Positions 1 through 9,563 of a stretch of DNA of 64,000 nt are shown here, piece by piece. Position numbers and translations under genes: made by a program. Within the stretch, counting starts at the first letter, position 1, and the number at the start of each line of letters is the position of its first letter. This DNA comes from Schizochytrium sp. TIO01 (Eukaryota; Sar; Bigyra; Thraustochytrida; Thraustochytriidae): positions 3,457,048 through 3,521,047 of the forward strand of contig SMSO01000031.1 in assembly GCA_004764695.1 (NCBI GenBank), read 5' to 3'. The notes beneath the pieces were generated by a model, which was given only the letters and a program-made list of their open reading frames with translations, did no database searches and was not told the DNA's origin.

Positions 1-2079
1 GGTATAAACACCAGATCAAAAGAATCGAACCGAGATCCGGAGGGTGACTGGAGGGAAACCGAGGAAGACCACAAAAATCCTCGCTCGCATTATGCTTCTC
101 GTGATGATGATGCATCAGTTGATTTACACCAACCTCCAAACCGACTAGAGTCCCCTGACCCTCGGATTTCTGCAGATCCCTCCAAGCTTCCTCGGGAGTT
201 AAATGTACCTCCGTTGCAATTTTCCAGCCGTGGTGATTCTTCGAAAAAACGGACCGATGAAGCAGACAGTAACGAACAGTATCCGACAAGCCGTGGGGAT
301 GAAGAATTTCCCACCGTTGACAATAGCTCTCGATTCGCTGAGACAAAATCACCACATTCCAGTATCGCGCAATGTCCTGCTTCAGTAAGAAGTCAGGATT
401 CAATGCAAAAATCTCCTCGGAGCGCATTGAACAATGGAGGAAAGAATGATGCCGGTCGTGTTAGTGAGAATGGCGATGTTGATGATAGCACAGATGTGCC
501 TGGAAAAATATCGCATCGTGAACCAACAGGAGATCCACCAAGAGCCGTTGATAGGGAAGGATCTTTTGATTTTCGGCAAATAGATGATAGCTTGGATGAT
601 GGGAATAGTCGAGGGCCACGAATTGTGAAACCATTAAAGAGCACTGCTGAAAACAGCAATGAACCTGCACCAAATGTTTCAATAAGAATCCCAAGTGACA
701 TCGATACCAACGAAGAGAGCATTGATAAAGATATTACAGAACGGGTTGGTGAGATCGGTAAGAGTGGCTTAGTTAGGGTGTATACAATCACTTATAACGC
801 TGGTTGGGCATGGAATTTGCCAAAAAAACTATTGAAAGATCTTATCCCATTTGGATACGATATTTATTGTATTGCGCTACAAGCGCTGAACATGGATTCG
901 AGGAGTGTTTGTGGAGCTATTATGGCTGTAATGCCGCATGGGTTTGCTGAATTGCGTACGGTATCAGTGAACAATATGCACACAGTCGTTCTGGCCCATG
1001 CTGTATTGTTCCCGCTTCTTTCTGATATATCAAGTGACTACATACCGATAGGGTGTGATGATGATACAAACAACAATAGAGATGCCGACATAGATAGTAC
1101 CGTACCGGAGCTCACAACTTCTGCGCAAAACCGAGAGAGTCGTTTGAAGGGCGCACAAGCGGTGACCTTTGCGCTATTGACAAAGACTTTTCTATTTGTC
1201 AACTGTTTCCTAGAGCCAAGCCATAGTGCAAGTGGCGATCTATCGCGCAAATTCAATTATTCTGAAGTTAACTCACGCGTGCGAGCACCAACAGGGAGGT
1301 ATGAGTTGAGTAAACCTTTAGCTAAACGCGCTGATTATGTTTGGTGGATGGGTGGTTTCAATTATCGCCTTAATATGAACGACTACAGCAGTGGGTGGAG
1401 ACTGCTTCAGAGTGGCAAGCTTTCCGAGCTCTTGAGGAAGTTCGATGGACTGCATAATAGTGGGATGTACACGGACTATGAAGAAATGCAAATAAGATTC
1501 CCTCCAACATACCCATATACATATACAAGACGTGATTCCTCGCCCAAAATACCAGTGCTTGATGAGGAAAAGTTATCCGGCTTGGGTGAGGAAGAACCTT
1601 CTATTGATACTGGGAAGGCAAAGACAAATCAAGATAGCGATGAAGCAACGCCTAGAGAAGAGGACACTAGAGATGAAGAGGTCGAAGGCCCAGCTAACTT
1701 TAGCGATGCTGAATTTCCTGCATGGTGTGATCGAATTTTGGTCAATCAAATCCTTTCTGGAGAAGAAGGTCAAGAGTCTCGATCAGAGCGCAGGGCCTTG
1801 GATTACATGAGCTCTGATGGGCAACACTTTTCTTCTCATCACGCAGTTTATGCCCTATTCGAGGTTCGAATTAGCGAGCCTCGAAGCCTTTTCTTAACTT
1901 GGGCTGGGAAGAACGCTATTTTCCAAGAGGCATTAGAAATTGGATTTGAGGAAATAAACAAGCATGATATTGCTGAGAAGAAAGCTACTCAAAAGGCCGC
2001 TCAAAAGGCCGCCCAGAAGAACCGAAAAGTTGCTGCTATTAAAGACAGCACGAAGTCGAAGGTGTGCGCCATTCAGTAG
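1..2079 (+). CDS. Inositol polyphosphate 5-phosphatase homologue, probably inactive, 5' partial
   Basis: The frame is open from base 1 with no stop, so the gene starts outside the window; 692 codons are seen. The N-terminal third is polar and acidic. From codon about 258 the 5-phosphatase fold is recognisable: YTITYNAGWAWN, DIYCIALQAL, KGAQAVTFALLTKTFLFVN, WWMGGFNYRLN (about 447-457), and PAWCDRIL (about 573-580), followed by FSSHHAVYALF. Active family members hydrolyse the 5-phosphate of phosphoinositides or inositol phosphates using a Mg-binding Glu (LQE), His (NxHL), Asp (GDxNYR) and Asp-His (SDH). Here these read LQA, NCFL, GGFN and SSH, so four catalytic positions are changed while the Asn residues, the PAWCDR motif and the final His remain. 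An insert of about 60 acidic residues lies before PAWCDR. The end is lysine-rich and finishes CAIQ, a plausible prenylation box. I infer a membrane-anchored pseudophosphatase. Family assignment is firm; loss of activity is inferred. Confidence 0.85.
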   Translation, partial: GINTRSKESNRDPEGDWRETEEDHKNPRSHYASRDDDASVDLHQPPNRLESPDPRISADPSKLPRELNVPPLQFSSRGDSSKKRTDEADSNEQYPTSRGDEEFPTVDNSSRFAETKSPHSSIAQCPASVRSQDSMQKSPRSALNNGGKNDAGRVSENGDVDDSTDVPGKISHREPTGDPPRAVDREGSFDFRQIDDSLDDGNSRGPRIVKPLKSTAENSNEPAPNVSIRIPSDIDTNEESIDKDITERVGEIGKSGLVRVYTITYNAGWAWNLPKKLLKDLIPFGYDIYCIALQALNMDSRSVCGAIMAVMPHGFAELRTVSVNNMHTVVLAHAVLFPLLSDISSDYIPIGCDDDTNNNRDADIDSTVPELTTSAQNRESRLKGAQAVTFALLTKTFLFVNCFLEPSHSASGDLSRKFNYSEVNSRVRAPTGRYELSKPLAKRADYVWWMGGFNYRLNMNDYSSGWRLLQSGKLSELLRKFDGLHNSGMYTDYEEMQIRFPPTYPYTYTRRDSSPKIPVLDEEKLSGLGEEEPSIDTGKAKTNQDSDEATPREEDTRDEEVEGPANFSDAEFPAWCDRILVNQILSGEEGQESRSERRALDYMSSDGQHFSSHHAVYALFEVRISEPRSLFLTWAGKNAIFQEALEIGFEEINKHDIAEKKATQKAAQKAAQKNRKVAAIKDSTKSKVCAIQ

Positions 2080-3014
2080 TGAAGGCTCTGAGGCTGAACA
2101 TATTTGTGTTTACTATAGACAGATACATCACTCCAAACTTATTACTTTACCTTCAATCATTTCAATCACGCTTCTTTATAGCATGGGACCTACTTCATAG
2201 AATTAAAGAATAAGCCCCAGTTGGACATGTGTACTACAACACGCAATGCCCCTCATCATGTGAAAAAGCTTCCCCTTTCATGAAAAAAGAACAGAAGAGC
2301 TTTTTATAACAAGGGCGCACTGTAGAAGCTAAATAGTTAACGAGGAAACTCTTTGCCATATGGCCTTCCTAACATCTATTAGAAAATGGGCAGTCTCATT
2401 AGGATGCGTTTTTTCTAACATAGCTCATCTTTGTCTTTATTAATTAGTTCACATTTATCATAGATAGCTGAGTGGGTAATGTAGGGTTTGCAAGCGCGGT
2501 CGCAAAGGTATCATACAAACCAATTTGCAGTATCAGATCCGAAAGAAAAGGCTCATTTCATTCTTCAACACTGTAACTCACATTGACCATGTGTCTACAT
2601 GGTACAATTGTTATTTCTGACCAATACGATCCTTTGTTCAAATTCAGGGACTCCCCGGGCTATCCTTACTGGGTCCGGCACTGATCACCCAAAGATGAGT
2701 CATCTAAGGACAAAGTCGCTTTACAGGAAATATCAAACTCATCATTTTTAGCTTCGGTCAGAAGAGTTCAAACAATGTTAATAGAACTCATTTCAGGCTA
2801 ACCATATTATGCCCTTATTGTTGCCGAGTTATTTGGATGTCAATTCACTGAATGTCCTGCCCTCATACACTTTTCCAGTTATGATTATTTTGGAATCACA
2901 CGTTTCATACTTCGTTGGTACAACCAACATACAGTTCAGCTTGGAAAGCCCAGATTCAACTTTAGTCAGGCTATCTTTTATGCAGAGTCTGACCATTAGA
3001 CATGACAGACTCTT
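2080..3014. other. Intergenic region between convergent genes
   Basis: About 0.9 kb between the ends of the 5-phosphatase homologue and TAF11. It is AT-rich and full of stops in all frames. I see no RNA gene or repeat. It presumably holds both 3' untranslated regions. Confidence 0.6.
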
Positions 3015-3521
3015 TTAGTCGATGAGCCCCCTAGGCGGGGCGGGAAGGTACGGGATCTTGCCGGCTTGGCGCAACTTTCTGTACGCATTGCGAATATGCA
3101 TGGGATGAATGGGGCCTTTAAAATCGCTCATATCCTCCCTCGCCAGCTCAATAAGCTCTCCCGCAAAGATCTTGGCTACACCACCAAGAGCTACAGCCAT
3201 TTCATTGCTCACAGAGTCCACACCTGCAACACGTTGAATAACTTTCTTCACCTTATTCTTATCAAAGTGCGACCTGCGGAAGGCCTCATAGCGCTCCATC
3301 TGATCCGTAGAAAACGTCGCTAGAAGTGCCGTTAGACGCTGACGGTCTTCGAGCTCTGCGTCACGCTCTGCCTTGGTAGATCCAATGCCGCCTCCACCAG
3401 GCATCGCAGCGGTGGTAGCGGGGTCGATGGCCTTCTTCTTCTTGCCAAGCTTCTTCTTCTTGGCCGAGGGCATGTCCGCATCCGAGAGCCGCCTTTTCAG
3501 GCCAGCTGAAGAGTCCTCCAT
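3015..3521 (-). CDS. TAF11: Transcription initiation factor TFIID subunit 11 (TAF11)
   Basis: A 168-residue protein. TAF11 pairs with TAF13 through a histone fold inside TFIID, the RNA polymerase II promoter-recognition complex in the nucleus. Residues 19-30 are a lysine-rich nuclear-localisation-type cluster, followed by a flexible Gly-rich stretch. The conserved histone fold runs from about 75 to 152 and contains ERYEAFRRSHFDKNKVKKVI, VSNEMAVALGGVAKIFAGEL and GPIHPMHIRNAYRKL, all close to the family consensus. The ATG at 3521 was chosen; the frame runs 16 codons further upstream, but with no ATG. It is divergent from AAR2, with 355 bases between the two starts. The protein is short at the N terminus compared with animal TAF11 but complete over the functional domain. 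Confidence 0.95.
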   Translation of the reverse strand: MEDSSAGLKRRLSDADMPSAKKKKLGKKKKAIDPATTAAMPGGGGIGSTKAERDAELEDRQRLTALLATFSTDQMERYEAFRRSHFDKNKVKKVIQRVAGVDSVSNEMAVALGGVAKIFAGELIELAREDMSDFKGPIHPMHIRNAYRKLRQAGKIPYLPAPPRGLID

Positions 3522-3876
3522 CGTAAGAGAGCAAGGATGGCCAAGGCTTGCACTGGTGAAGACCTTCAATAGCTTTTCGCAACCGTCGCTCGCCGCTACC
3601 CTTGGGGCGTCTTCAGGTTGTGAGTTTGATTGTGATTTGACAGCTATATCAAAGGAAGGAAGGTATTGATTTTTTTCATCATTTTTACCTAAGTACGTAA
3701 ATAGGTACCTAGTAGGTATATTGTTATTATTTTTTTACCTTCGCCAATTTTTCTCAAATGCAGGCTAGGTACTATGAACGAACGATTTCCACAGAAAGTA
3801 TTCACAAAAGGTTTACATACACTTGGTTTGGAAAACTGCTGATTGTGCGTTCACAGAGGCTCGCTCTAAGGCAGAG
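3522..3876. promoter_or_regulatory. Shared divergent upstream region of TAF11 and AAR2
   Basis: Only 355 bases separate the two ATGs, so both promoters must lie here. The most distinctive sequence is a run of GTAC-centred words at 3687-3720, including the perfect palindrome TAGGTACCTA at 3702-3711, with a further CTAGGTACTA at 3764-3773. A regulatory role is inferred from position and from recurrence of similar words in other intergenes. Confidence 0.4.
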
Positions 3877-5316
3877 ATGTCGCAAGAGGTCTCTAGTGAC
3901 GCAGCTGCTTTGGCAGAAGCGTTAGCAGCTGCTGCGGACAGTAGTGAATATGGCGATGGCGATTCCATGAGCGCCCTGATGAACAGCGCTTCATGTGCCA
4001 TAGCATGTCTCGAAGCTCCGACAGGACTCCAAGCAGGCGTAGATATAAAGTCCTTCACTGTTGGCAGATCATTCATGGGTATCAGAGGAATTCCACCTGG
4101 TATTCGCATGTTTCATTATCGTCAAAAAGGCTCAGAAGGACCTTCGCGAGCAGTTTTTGTAAAGCTGGGAAACGCTTCGCAACTTGGTGAAGGTGCTCTC
4201 AGGGTAAAGGCTTTGAGGTGGAGGCCAGAACTGGAGGACTTTGTTGAAGTTGATGAGGAAGATAATGCTCGCGTTGAGGCTGCCGTACTCCGTCATGAGC
4301 TCGATGCTAATCTAGGTCCATATGATCAAGAGCATTTTGCAAGGTGGCAGGTCCTAACAAACTACTGGGATGACCAAGTTCTCGCAAGAGTCGGTATTCG
4401 GTTTGGAGCTATTGTGTTGAATGCAATCCCTGATGACGTCTCTAAGTTTTCAGCTGAAGAATCTTTGGCATATTGTGCTCCACAATTTACTGTCCTGCCG
4501 GACCTCGCAAGAGTGAGCAAAAATCTCCGGTCTATGGAGACTGATTCAACTAGCAGAGGCACAGAATTTTTCAAAAGCTCCAAGGGCATTTGGCTTACAC
4601 CAGCCGAAATCACTGCACTCCAACTGGACCCTTCCCGACTGATTCTGCGTTTGCTTGAGCTCAGCTACGAAAATCACTTCACTCAATTCATGGGTGAGAT
4701 CCAGCTTGCCTTTATTTGCTTTGTCTATCTCTCAAGTCTTCAGGGTCTCGAGTTTTGGAAAACTGCGATCCACATGGTATCCTCAAGTACAGCCCTGAAA
4801 AGCACTCATTCGAAATCTATTTCTGACTTCTGCGATCTCATGGCAAATCAACTTTTTCTTCTTCCAAAGGATCTTTTTCAGAACGAGTTACTCATCGACA
4901 ATTTCCTTTGTAGGGCGTTGTCATCTCTGATACAAATAGATGAGGCACCAGTAGCTCTGAAGCCAGCTGTAAATGGGCTTCGAAATGCCTTGAAAAAACA
5001 GTACGGTGCCTCTTTGTTAAACCGTCTTGACACTTTCGCCGACGACGAGGAGCGTGCATTTGATGCAGCTGCTCTTCAGTCTGCTCTACCACACACCCGA
5101 CCTTCTACAACGACGCACGAAGATATGATCGAGGGAATCTCGTCCTCCAGACTTGAAGATAGAGACGGGGATGATGAACAGCATGCTACAGATACCCATG
5201 AAGACCCAATGGATACCTCCTCTACCCCGCCACCGGCGTCTGAATCTTCAATTAATAATATCCGGGGTGGGCGTGCTCCTGTGAAATTAGAGCGCATGGC
5301 TTGGATGCTTCCCTAA
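3877..5316 (+). CDS. AAR2: AAR2 pre-mRNA splicing factor homologue
   Basis: A 479-residue protein. AAR2 is a U5 snRNP assembly factor that holds PRP8 in the cytoplasmic precursor particle before BRR2 binds. The N-terminal beta-domain carries the family hallmark at about 56-82, FTVGRSFMGIRGIPPGIRMF followed by HYR. The helical C-terminal domain includes YENHFTQFMGEIQLAFICFV and continues to about residue 400. The tail is acidic and Ser/Thr-rich with no conserved motif. The ATG at 3877 was taken; the open frame extends 18 codons upstream without another ATG. It is divergent from TAF11. Presence of AAR2 agrees with retention of spliceosomal introns, one of which is seen in cyclin H. Confidence 0.88.
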   Translation: MSQEVSSDAAALAEALAAAADSSEYGDGDSMSALMNSASCAIACLEAPTGLQAGVDIKSFTVGRSFMGIRGIPPGIRMFHYRQKGSEGPSRAVFVKLGNASQLGEGALRVKALRWRPELEDFVEVDEEDNARVEAAVLRHELDANLGPYDQEHFARWQVLTNYWDDQVLARVGIRFGAIVLNAIPDDVSKFSAEESLAYCAPQFTVLPDLARVSKNLRSMETDSTSRGTEFFKSSKGIWLTPAEITALQLDPSRLILRLLELSYENHFTQFMGEIQLAFICFVYLSSLQGLEFWKTAIHMVSSSTALKSTHSKSISDFCDLMANQLFLLPKDLFQNELLIDNFLCRALSSLIQIDEAPVALKPAVNGLRNALKKQYGASLLNRLDTFADDEERAFDAAALQSALPHTRPSTTTHEDMIEGISSSRLEDRDGDDEQHATDTHEDPMDTSSTPPPASESSINNIRGGRAPVKLERMAWMLP

Positions 5317-6119
5317 TAAGGCGTTTGACCTTTTGATCATTGATGACATATGTACAAGTACCACATAATACAGAACTGCACTTTGGAATTCAACGCCGTT
5401 TTCATCTCTTTGAGGTTTCCACTAAACCTAAGCTAGCATAGAGCGATGGTTAGTTTATCCTCACTTCAGAAACGACAGAGCCCTAGTTTTATACCTACTC
5501 TTCAGACCAACCCCGTTTGATATTTTTCTTGCTCAGCCACCCAGATTTAGCATTGCTCATCAAATTCCTTCAAGGTTTACTTTCAGCATTTCTACTCAAT
5601 TAAGACTCCAACTCTTTCTATATCCCGCGAAGCAACTTGAAACCTCAGCAGTTGAAACACTAATAATTATTCCAGCATTCCCCATGTTCCCTTCTACTCA
5701 ACTACCGCGAGACGATTAAAAAGAAAAGAAAAAAAGAAATAAGTAATAAAAGTGCCACTGGTATATGGTAATGCAATACGCAATACAGTTAAAATCCCTG
5801 TCTTGTGCGTGCTAGTGCCAGACCTACATCGCTTGCGTTGAACTCACAAGCATTATTGGATTTCTTGGCGGACAGGTCTGTGCCAGCTTGGTCTTGCGAA
5901 GTCGCTTCAGTAGCGGCCTGTGGCTGAGAACAGAGTTGGTGCGGACTAGTCTCGATTGAGTTCTTCTGAGTCCTCGAAACGAGGAACTGCAACACAACGG
6001 AGCGAAAGGACATTGACAGCGGTATCATCAAGCGAAACAAAAGCATAACTTCTGTCTGATCCAGGGGTGTGGAAACTGCGTGCCATTTAGATTGTATCAA
6101 ATTATAGAGAAAACACGGG
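5317..6119. other. Intergenic region downstream of AAR2
   Basis: About 0.8 kb, AT-rich with a purine-rich run near 5718-5750. Apart from a weak minus-strand frame (listed separately) I see no gene. Confidence 0.5.
5789..6046 (-). CDS. Possible small protein, unrecognised
   Basis: An ATG at 6046 opens 85 codons beginning MLLFRLMIPLSMSFRSVVLQ. The N terminus is hydrophobic with interspersed Arg, resembling a mitochondrial presequence or a membrane anchor. The rest is polar with no recognised motif. It is divergent from the gene starting at 6120, only 73 bases away, and the frame stays open further upstream into that gene, which weakens the case. It could be chance. Confidence 0.25.
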   Translation of the reverse strand: MLLFRLMIPLSMSFRSVVLQFLVSRTQKNSIETSPHQLCSQPQAATEATSQDQAGTDLSAKKSNNACEFNASDVGLALARTRQGF

Positions 6120-7037
6120 ATGGATAATTTGCGTCGCACTCCTAAACGTGCAAGGGTCACGAGCAGGCCGCTCCAGAATGCAAGCAACGAAAATATGCAA
6201 GAGGAAGGTTTTCAAAGGGCCAACGAAAGTGAAGGTTATGATTGTGCCATTTCAGGTAATCTTAAGCGCAGCAAACTCCCATTCAAAAGCCGCCGACGCA
6301 AACGACGCAGCCTTGGTAGCAATGATGAAGATGAAGATGATGATTTTGATGACGATGAAAACGACGACGCTGAGGAGCTTCTCACATGTGAATCCATGGC
6401 CGAGCTTGAGAAAAAAAGATGTTTGCAGATGCAAGAAGAGGAGCGAGCGCGGCAGGATAAATCTGTGCGAACGCTTCTCAGCAATCTGCCGACATTTGGA
6501 ACCTTCACCCGAGTGAACAAAGAAAATGCAATGGAATACAGTAAATCGTATGGCCCCCTGCGGTCGCTTCAACCTACGAGGCGCAACACAAGTGGGCGGT
6601 GTAAGACAGTCAAGAATGACGATATGAACATCCTTGTTCGTGCACTACGTTTGAAGAAACGAAAAGATCGAGAAGAACGTAAAAGACACCGCAGTGAGAC
6701 AAGCAGTCCGAGCCCATCTGTTTCGCCAAGATCAGCTTCAGCTGACCAACCCCATCAAAGCGCGGATAACCATGATATTGATTACAGTGGCACTGCCAAG
6801 TCTGGAGATGTCGTAGCAGCCAAGCTGCCTTTATCTCGCGGCTCGCCTCGCCGTCATGTTGATGCCAACATCGCAGACAACAGAATTGGTGATTCTGTAG
6901 AGTCTGATAAAACTGTTCAAAATCAAGCCTCATCGCCATCACCATCAGCAGCACCAGCAACCACTCGCGCAGGTGAGAAAGTCGAGAATGCAGCTCAAAG
7001 TCAAAGGAATTTTGAGAGTGCCAATCAAACCAAGTAG
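6120..7037 (+). CDS. Hypothetical low-complexity nuclear-type protein
   Basis: A 305-residue open frame with an ATG and no recognised domain. The N terminus is rich in Arg/Lys (residues 5-15, and RRRKRR near 59-64), typical of nuclear localisation signals. An acidic Asp/Glu run follows (about 69-85). A short, more ordered segment lies around residues 95-150 (RARQDKSVRTLLSNLPTFGT, then FTRVNKENAMEYSKSYGP). A second Arg/Lys-rich helix is near 175-195 (LRLKKRKDREERKRHR), and a Ser/Pro-rich tail ends the protein. The layout resembles chromatin- or RNA-associated proteins, but no function can be given. It is convergent with the RanBP1-domain gene. Confidence 0.65.
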   Translation: MDNLRRTPKRARVTSRPLQNASNENMQEEGFQRANESEGYDCAISGNLKRSKLPFKSRRRKRRSLGSNDEDEDDDFDDDENDDAEELLTCESMAELEKKRCLQMQEEERARQDKSVRTLLSNLPTFGTFTRVNKENAMEYSKSYGPLRSLQPTRRNTSGRCKTVKNDDMNILVRALRLKKRKDREERKRHRSETSSPSPSVSPRSASADQPHQSADNHDIDYSGTAKSGDVVAAKLPLSRGSPRRHVDANIADNRIGDSVESDKTVQNQASSPSPSAAPATTRAGEKVENAAQSQRNFESANQTK

Positions 7038-7976
7038 TAATCGTAAAAGACATTTTTCCTTTCTCTGTAAAGATGGGGGAACTTCATTTCTCACAGTGTT
7101 TTCAATTATCATATCTCTTGTTTCTTGTTTCGTTCTTGTCATTTCTTTAAGTAGACCTTGCCATATATCATATGTGCTCATCCAAAGCTTCACTGTAATA
7201 GGATGGATAATTGACCTGATTTACGTAGCCTAGCCTTGGTATTTGCCTGACGCTTCCCATCCGGTTGTGGTTGAACATATTTCAGCTGTCCATATAATAT
7301 GAGAATCAGTGGAGCTACTGTGGGCAGGCGGGCGTTCAGATATGTAATTTGGACTGCACAATTCTTGTGCAATGGACAAAGTACATAACCATGATACTGA
7401 TTTAAATCAGTAGGTGTGAAAGGCATTCTCAAAGGTCGGTACCTCATTTTACGTATAAAGGCAAGTCGGTGGTTAAAATCTGCTCATGCTTGGAAAAGAT
7501 AGCTCAAGCAAAAACAGAATAACTTAGTTTTGCATGGGGTGCTTTTCCTCGCAAATCTGGAGAGCATCGTTAAGAAGTGCATAGACAAATACATAGAATC
7601 ATCTTGCCTTATCTGGTACACAGATCCATACTCATTTTCTTAAGCAAAAAAGCAGAGAGCGGTCCATGAAAATGGGAAATGAGGCAGGAAAACCTACACT
7701 ATAAAGTCAATAGAAAGGGCGATGACACAGCCAGGCACAGGCCGAATAGAACCACCATTGAAGACTTCTGATAGTGCTACACAAGTCATTGTGGTCAGAG
7801 AAAATGTCAATTTGAAGGGGGAGTCAACAAAAGCATACCTATAAGTCGACAAGAAGAAGGTAAATTCCCACCGAAAGGCAGATGGCGCAGTGTTATTATT
7901 GATAGGCATGTGGCCTTCTACGCTGTTCTTGCACAAAAAAAGGGTGGCATTGGTTTGCATGCAAGAAGCAATAAAA
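7038..7976. other. Intergenic region between convergent genes
   Basis: About 0.94 kb with short frames only and no repeats. It presumably carries the two facing 3' untranslated regions. Confidence 0.55.
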
Positions 7977-9563
7977 TTAAGGGCACATATCCCGCGCCTT
8001 CATTAGCTGCTTGTACAAGTCAGAACACATATCGGCACGAGGCAGCTTGAATACATACGTTTCAGGTCCCTGGGCCTGGTGATCATCGATAACGGACTTG
8101 CATGTGAAGCGAATTACCTTTTCAGAGGCGAGCTCAAGAGGCATGTTCTTCCACATAACGGCATTCAACAAAAGCTTCAGAACACCCTCACGACGCATTA
8201 CTAAACGCGGAGGGTGCGCAGCGCTGCTGGAGTCCTGAAGCCATTCAGATCCGCGAGGAATATTGATATGCACAGTGCCAGCGCCCATTTCCTTGTACAC
8301 TCGTTTCACAGGCTTTGGAGGTTCTTCGGCGGATTTGTCATTTCCGGACTTATCGGGATCCTCGACGGTGAGACGGTAAAGCTTTGCCCGAGTTCTGAAC
8401 ATGCACTCCTCTTCTTCTTCTCCTGTGATAACATCTGTAGGCTCTGCGCTGTTTTCCATGGCCTGAGAACCCTCTCCACCGAAGACGGCGTTTTCATCAG
8501 GTTCGTTCTCACTTTCAGTCTTGGCTCTGTTGGTGTTGTTGCTACCACTGTTTTCCATCCCACTATCGCTCTTGTCATCAGCGTTACTGGAAGCATCGTC
8601 ATCGTCATCCTTCTTCTTACTGGAGGCAGCTCCAGAGTTACCGCCAAAGATGGACGAAGATCCTTTTTGCGAGGCAAGTTGTCCAAACCCGGATGTGCTA
8701 CCGGCGAAGGTGGCAAATGGCGACGGGCCGCCAGTGCCAGCAGAGGCAAAGGGAGAGGGACCACCAGTACCAGCTGATGCGAACGGAGATGGTCCGCTTG
8801 AGCTGGCTGACGCAAAGGGAGAAGGACCTCCGGTGCCTGCTGCAGCAAATGGGGATGCAGATTTTCCAGCTAAAGCTGCAAACGGTGATGCCTTAAACAT
8901 ATCAAAGCCTTTGTTGGCAGGGGCTGAGATCTTGTCAGTAGATTCAGAGGCCGACTCGCCCTTTTCATTGATCATCTCATCATCTTTGTCATTTTCGGCT
9001 ACTTCCTTTTGCTTTGCGTCAGCAACTTCATCTACCTCGACACTATCATCTTCGTTGTTGTTTTCATCATCATTCTTGACCATGTCATCTTGGTTTTCGT
9101 CTTCCGGTGCAATGCTGCTCTTTTTGGACTTCTCGCCAGCAAGTTCGTTTTCTTCACCTTCCAGACGCTTACGTTTAAGCTGCTGCCCTGTACTACCATT
9201 GCTGCTAGCATCCCCGCCGTCATCACCGGGCTGCTTCTTGTCATCGTCGTTGTCTTCCCCCTCCATGGCATCGTCTCCTTCGCTGCTTTCAGCCTTTCCC
9301 TTATCATCACTGTCATTTTTGTCATCATCCCCATTGTCATCGTCGGCGCTGGGTCCTAGGAGCTCATCCTCCTCGTCCTTAGACACTTCAACGGCACTGG
9401 GGCCAGTTCCAAGGATTGCATCTTCGTCATCATCCTCGGCTTGGATATTGTTGGTGTTGCTGCTCGCCGGAACTTCTTCCGATTCTTCTTGCTGCTGCTG
9501 ATTCTTTTCCTCCTCCGTCTTTCCGGACATCGTTACAACTTCTTCAACACCTTCCGTCGCCAT
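7977..9563 (-). CDS. RanBP1-domain protein with SPFA repeats (Nup50/RanBP3-like)
   Basis: A 528-residue protein. Residues 1-210 are strongly acidic and Gln/Ser-rich, with a basic nuclear-type signal LKRKRLEGE at about 129. Residues 224-285 hold six tandem copies of an SPFA-type repeat separated by Gly/Ser/Ala linkers, followed by single GF and IFG dipeptides, which resembles the FG regions of nucleoporins. After another acidic linker, the C-terminal 140 residues form a RanBP1-type pleckstrin-like domain: FRTRAKLYRL, then YKEMGAGTVHINIPRG, LVMRREGVLKLLLNAVMW and VIRFTC. Such proteins bind Ran-GTP and assist nuclear import or export. The order FG-like repeats then terminal RanBP1 domain fits Nup50/Nup2 or RanBP3; I cannot separate these. 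It is divergent from RRS1. Confidence 0.85.
   Translation of the reverse strand: MATEGVEEVVTMSGKTEEEKNQQQQEESEEVPASSNTNNIQAEDDDEDAILGTGPSAVEVSKDEEDELLGPSADDDNGDDDKNDSDDKGKAESSEGDDAMEGEDNDDDKKQPGDDGGDASSNGSTGQQLKRKRLEGEENELAGEKSKKSSIAPEDENQDDMVKNDDENNNEDDSVEVDEVADAKQKEVAENDKDDEMINEKGESASESTDKISAPANKGFDMFKASPFAALAGKSASPFAAAGTGGPSPFASASSSGPSPFASAGTGGPSPFASAGTGGPSPFATFAGSTSGFGQLASQKGSSSIFGGNSGAASSKKKDDDDDASSNADDKSDSGMENSGSNNTNRAKTESENEPDENAVFGGEGSQAMENSAEPTDVITGEEEEECMFRTRAKLYRLTVEDPDKSGNDKSAEEPPKPVKRVYKEMGAGTVHINIPRGSEWLQDSSSAAHPPRLVMRREGVLKLLLNAVMWKNMPLELASEKVIRFTCKSVIDDHQAQGPETYVFKLPRADMCSDLYKQLMKARDMCP
8700..8895 (-). repeat. In-frame tandem repeat encoding SPFA units
   Basis: About 195 bases inside the RanBP1-domain gene made of near-identical units of about 30-33 bases encoding Gly-Pro-Ser-Pro-Phe-Ala-Ser-Ala-Gly-Thr-Gly. 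Unit similarity at DNA level suggests recent expansion or homogenisation. Confidence 0.75.

Noticed and set aside
8521-9501. A long plus-strand frame opposite the RanBP1-domain gene.
   Set aside because: It is a mirror of the acidic, Ser-rich codons on the other strand and encodes only Ser/Leu runs.
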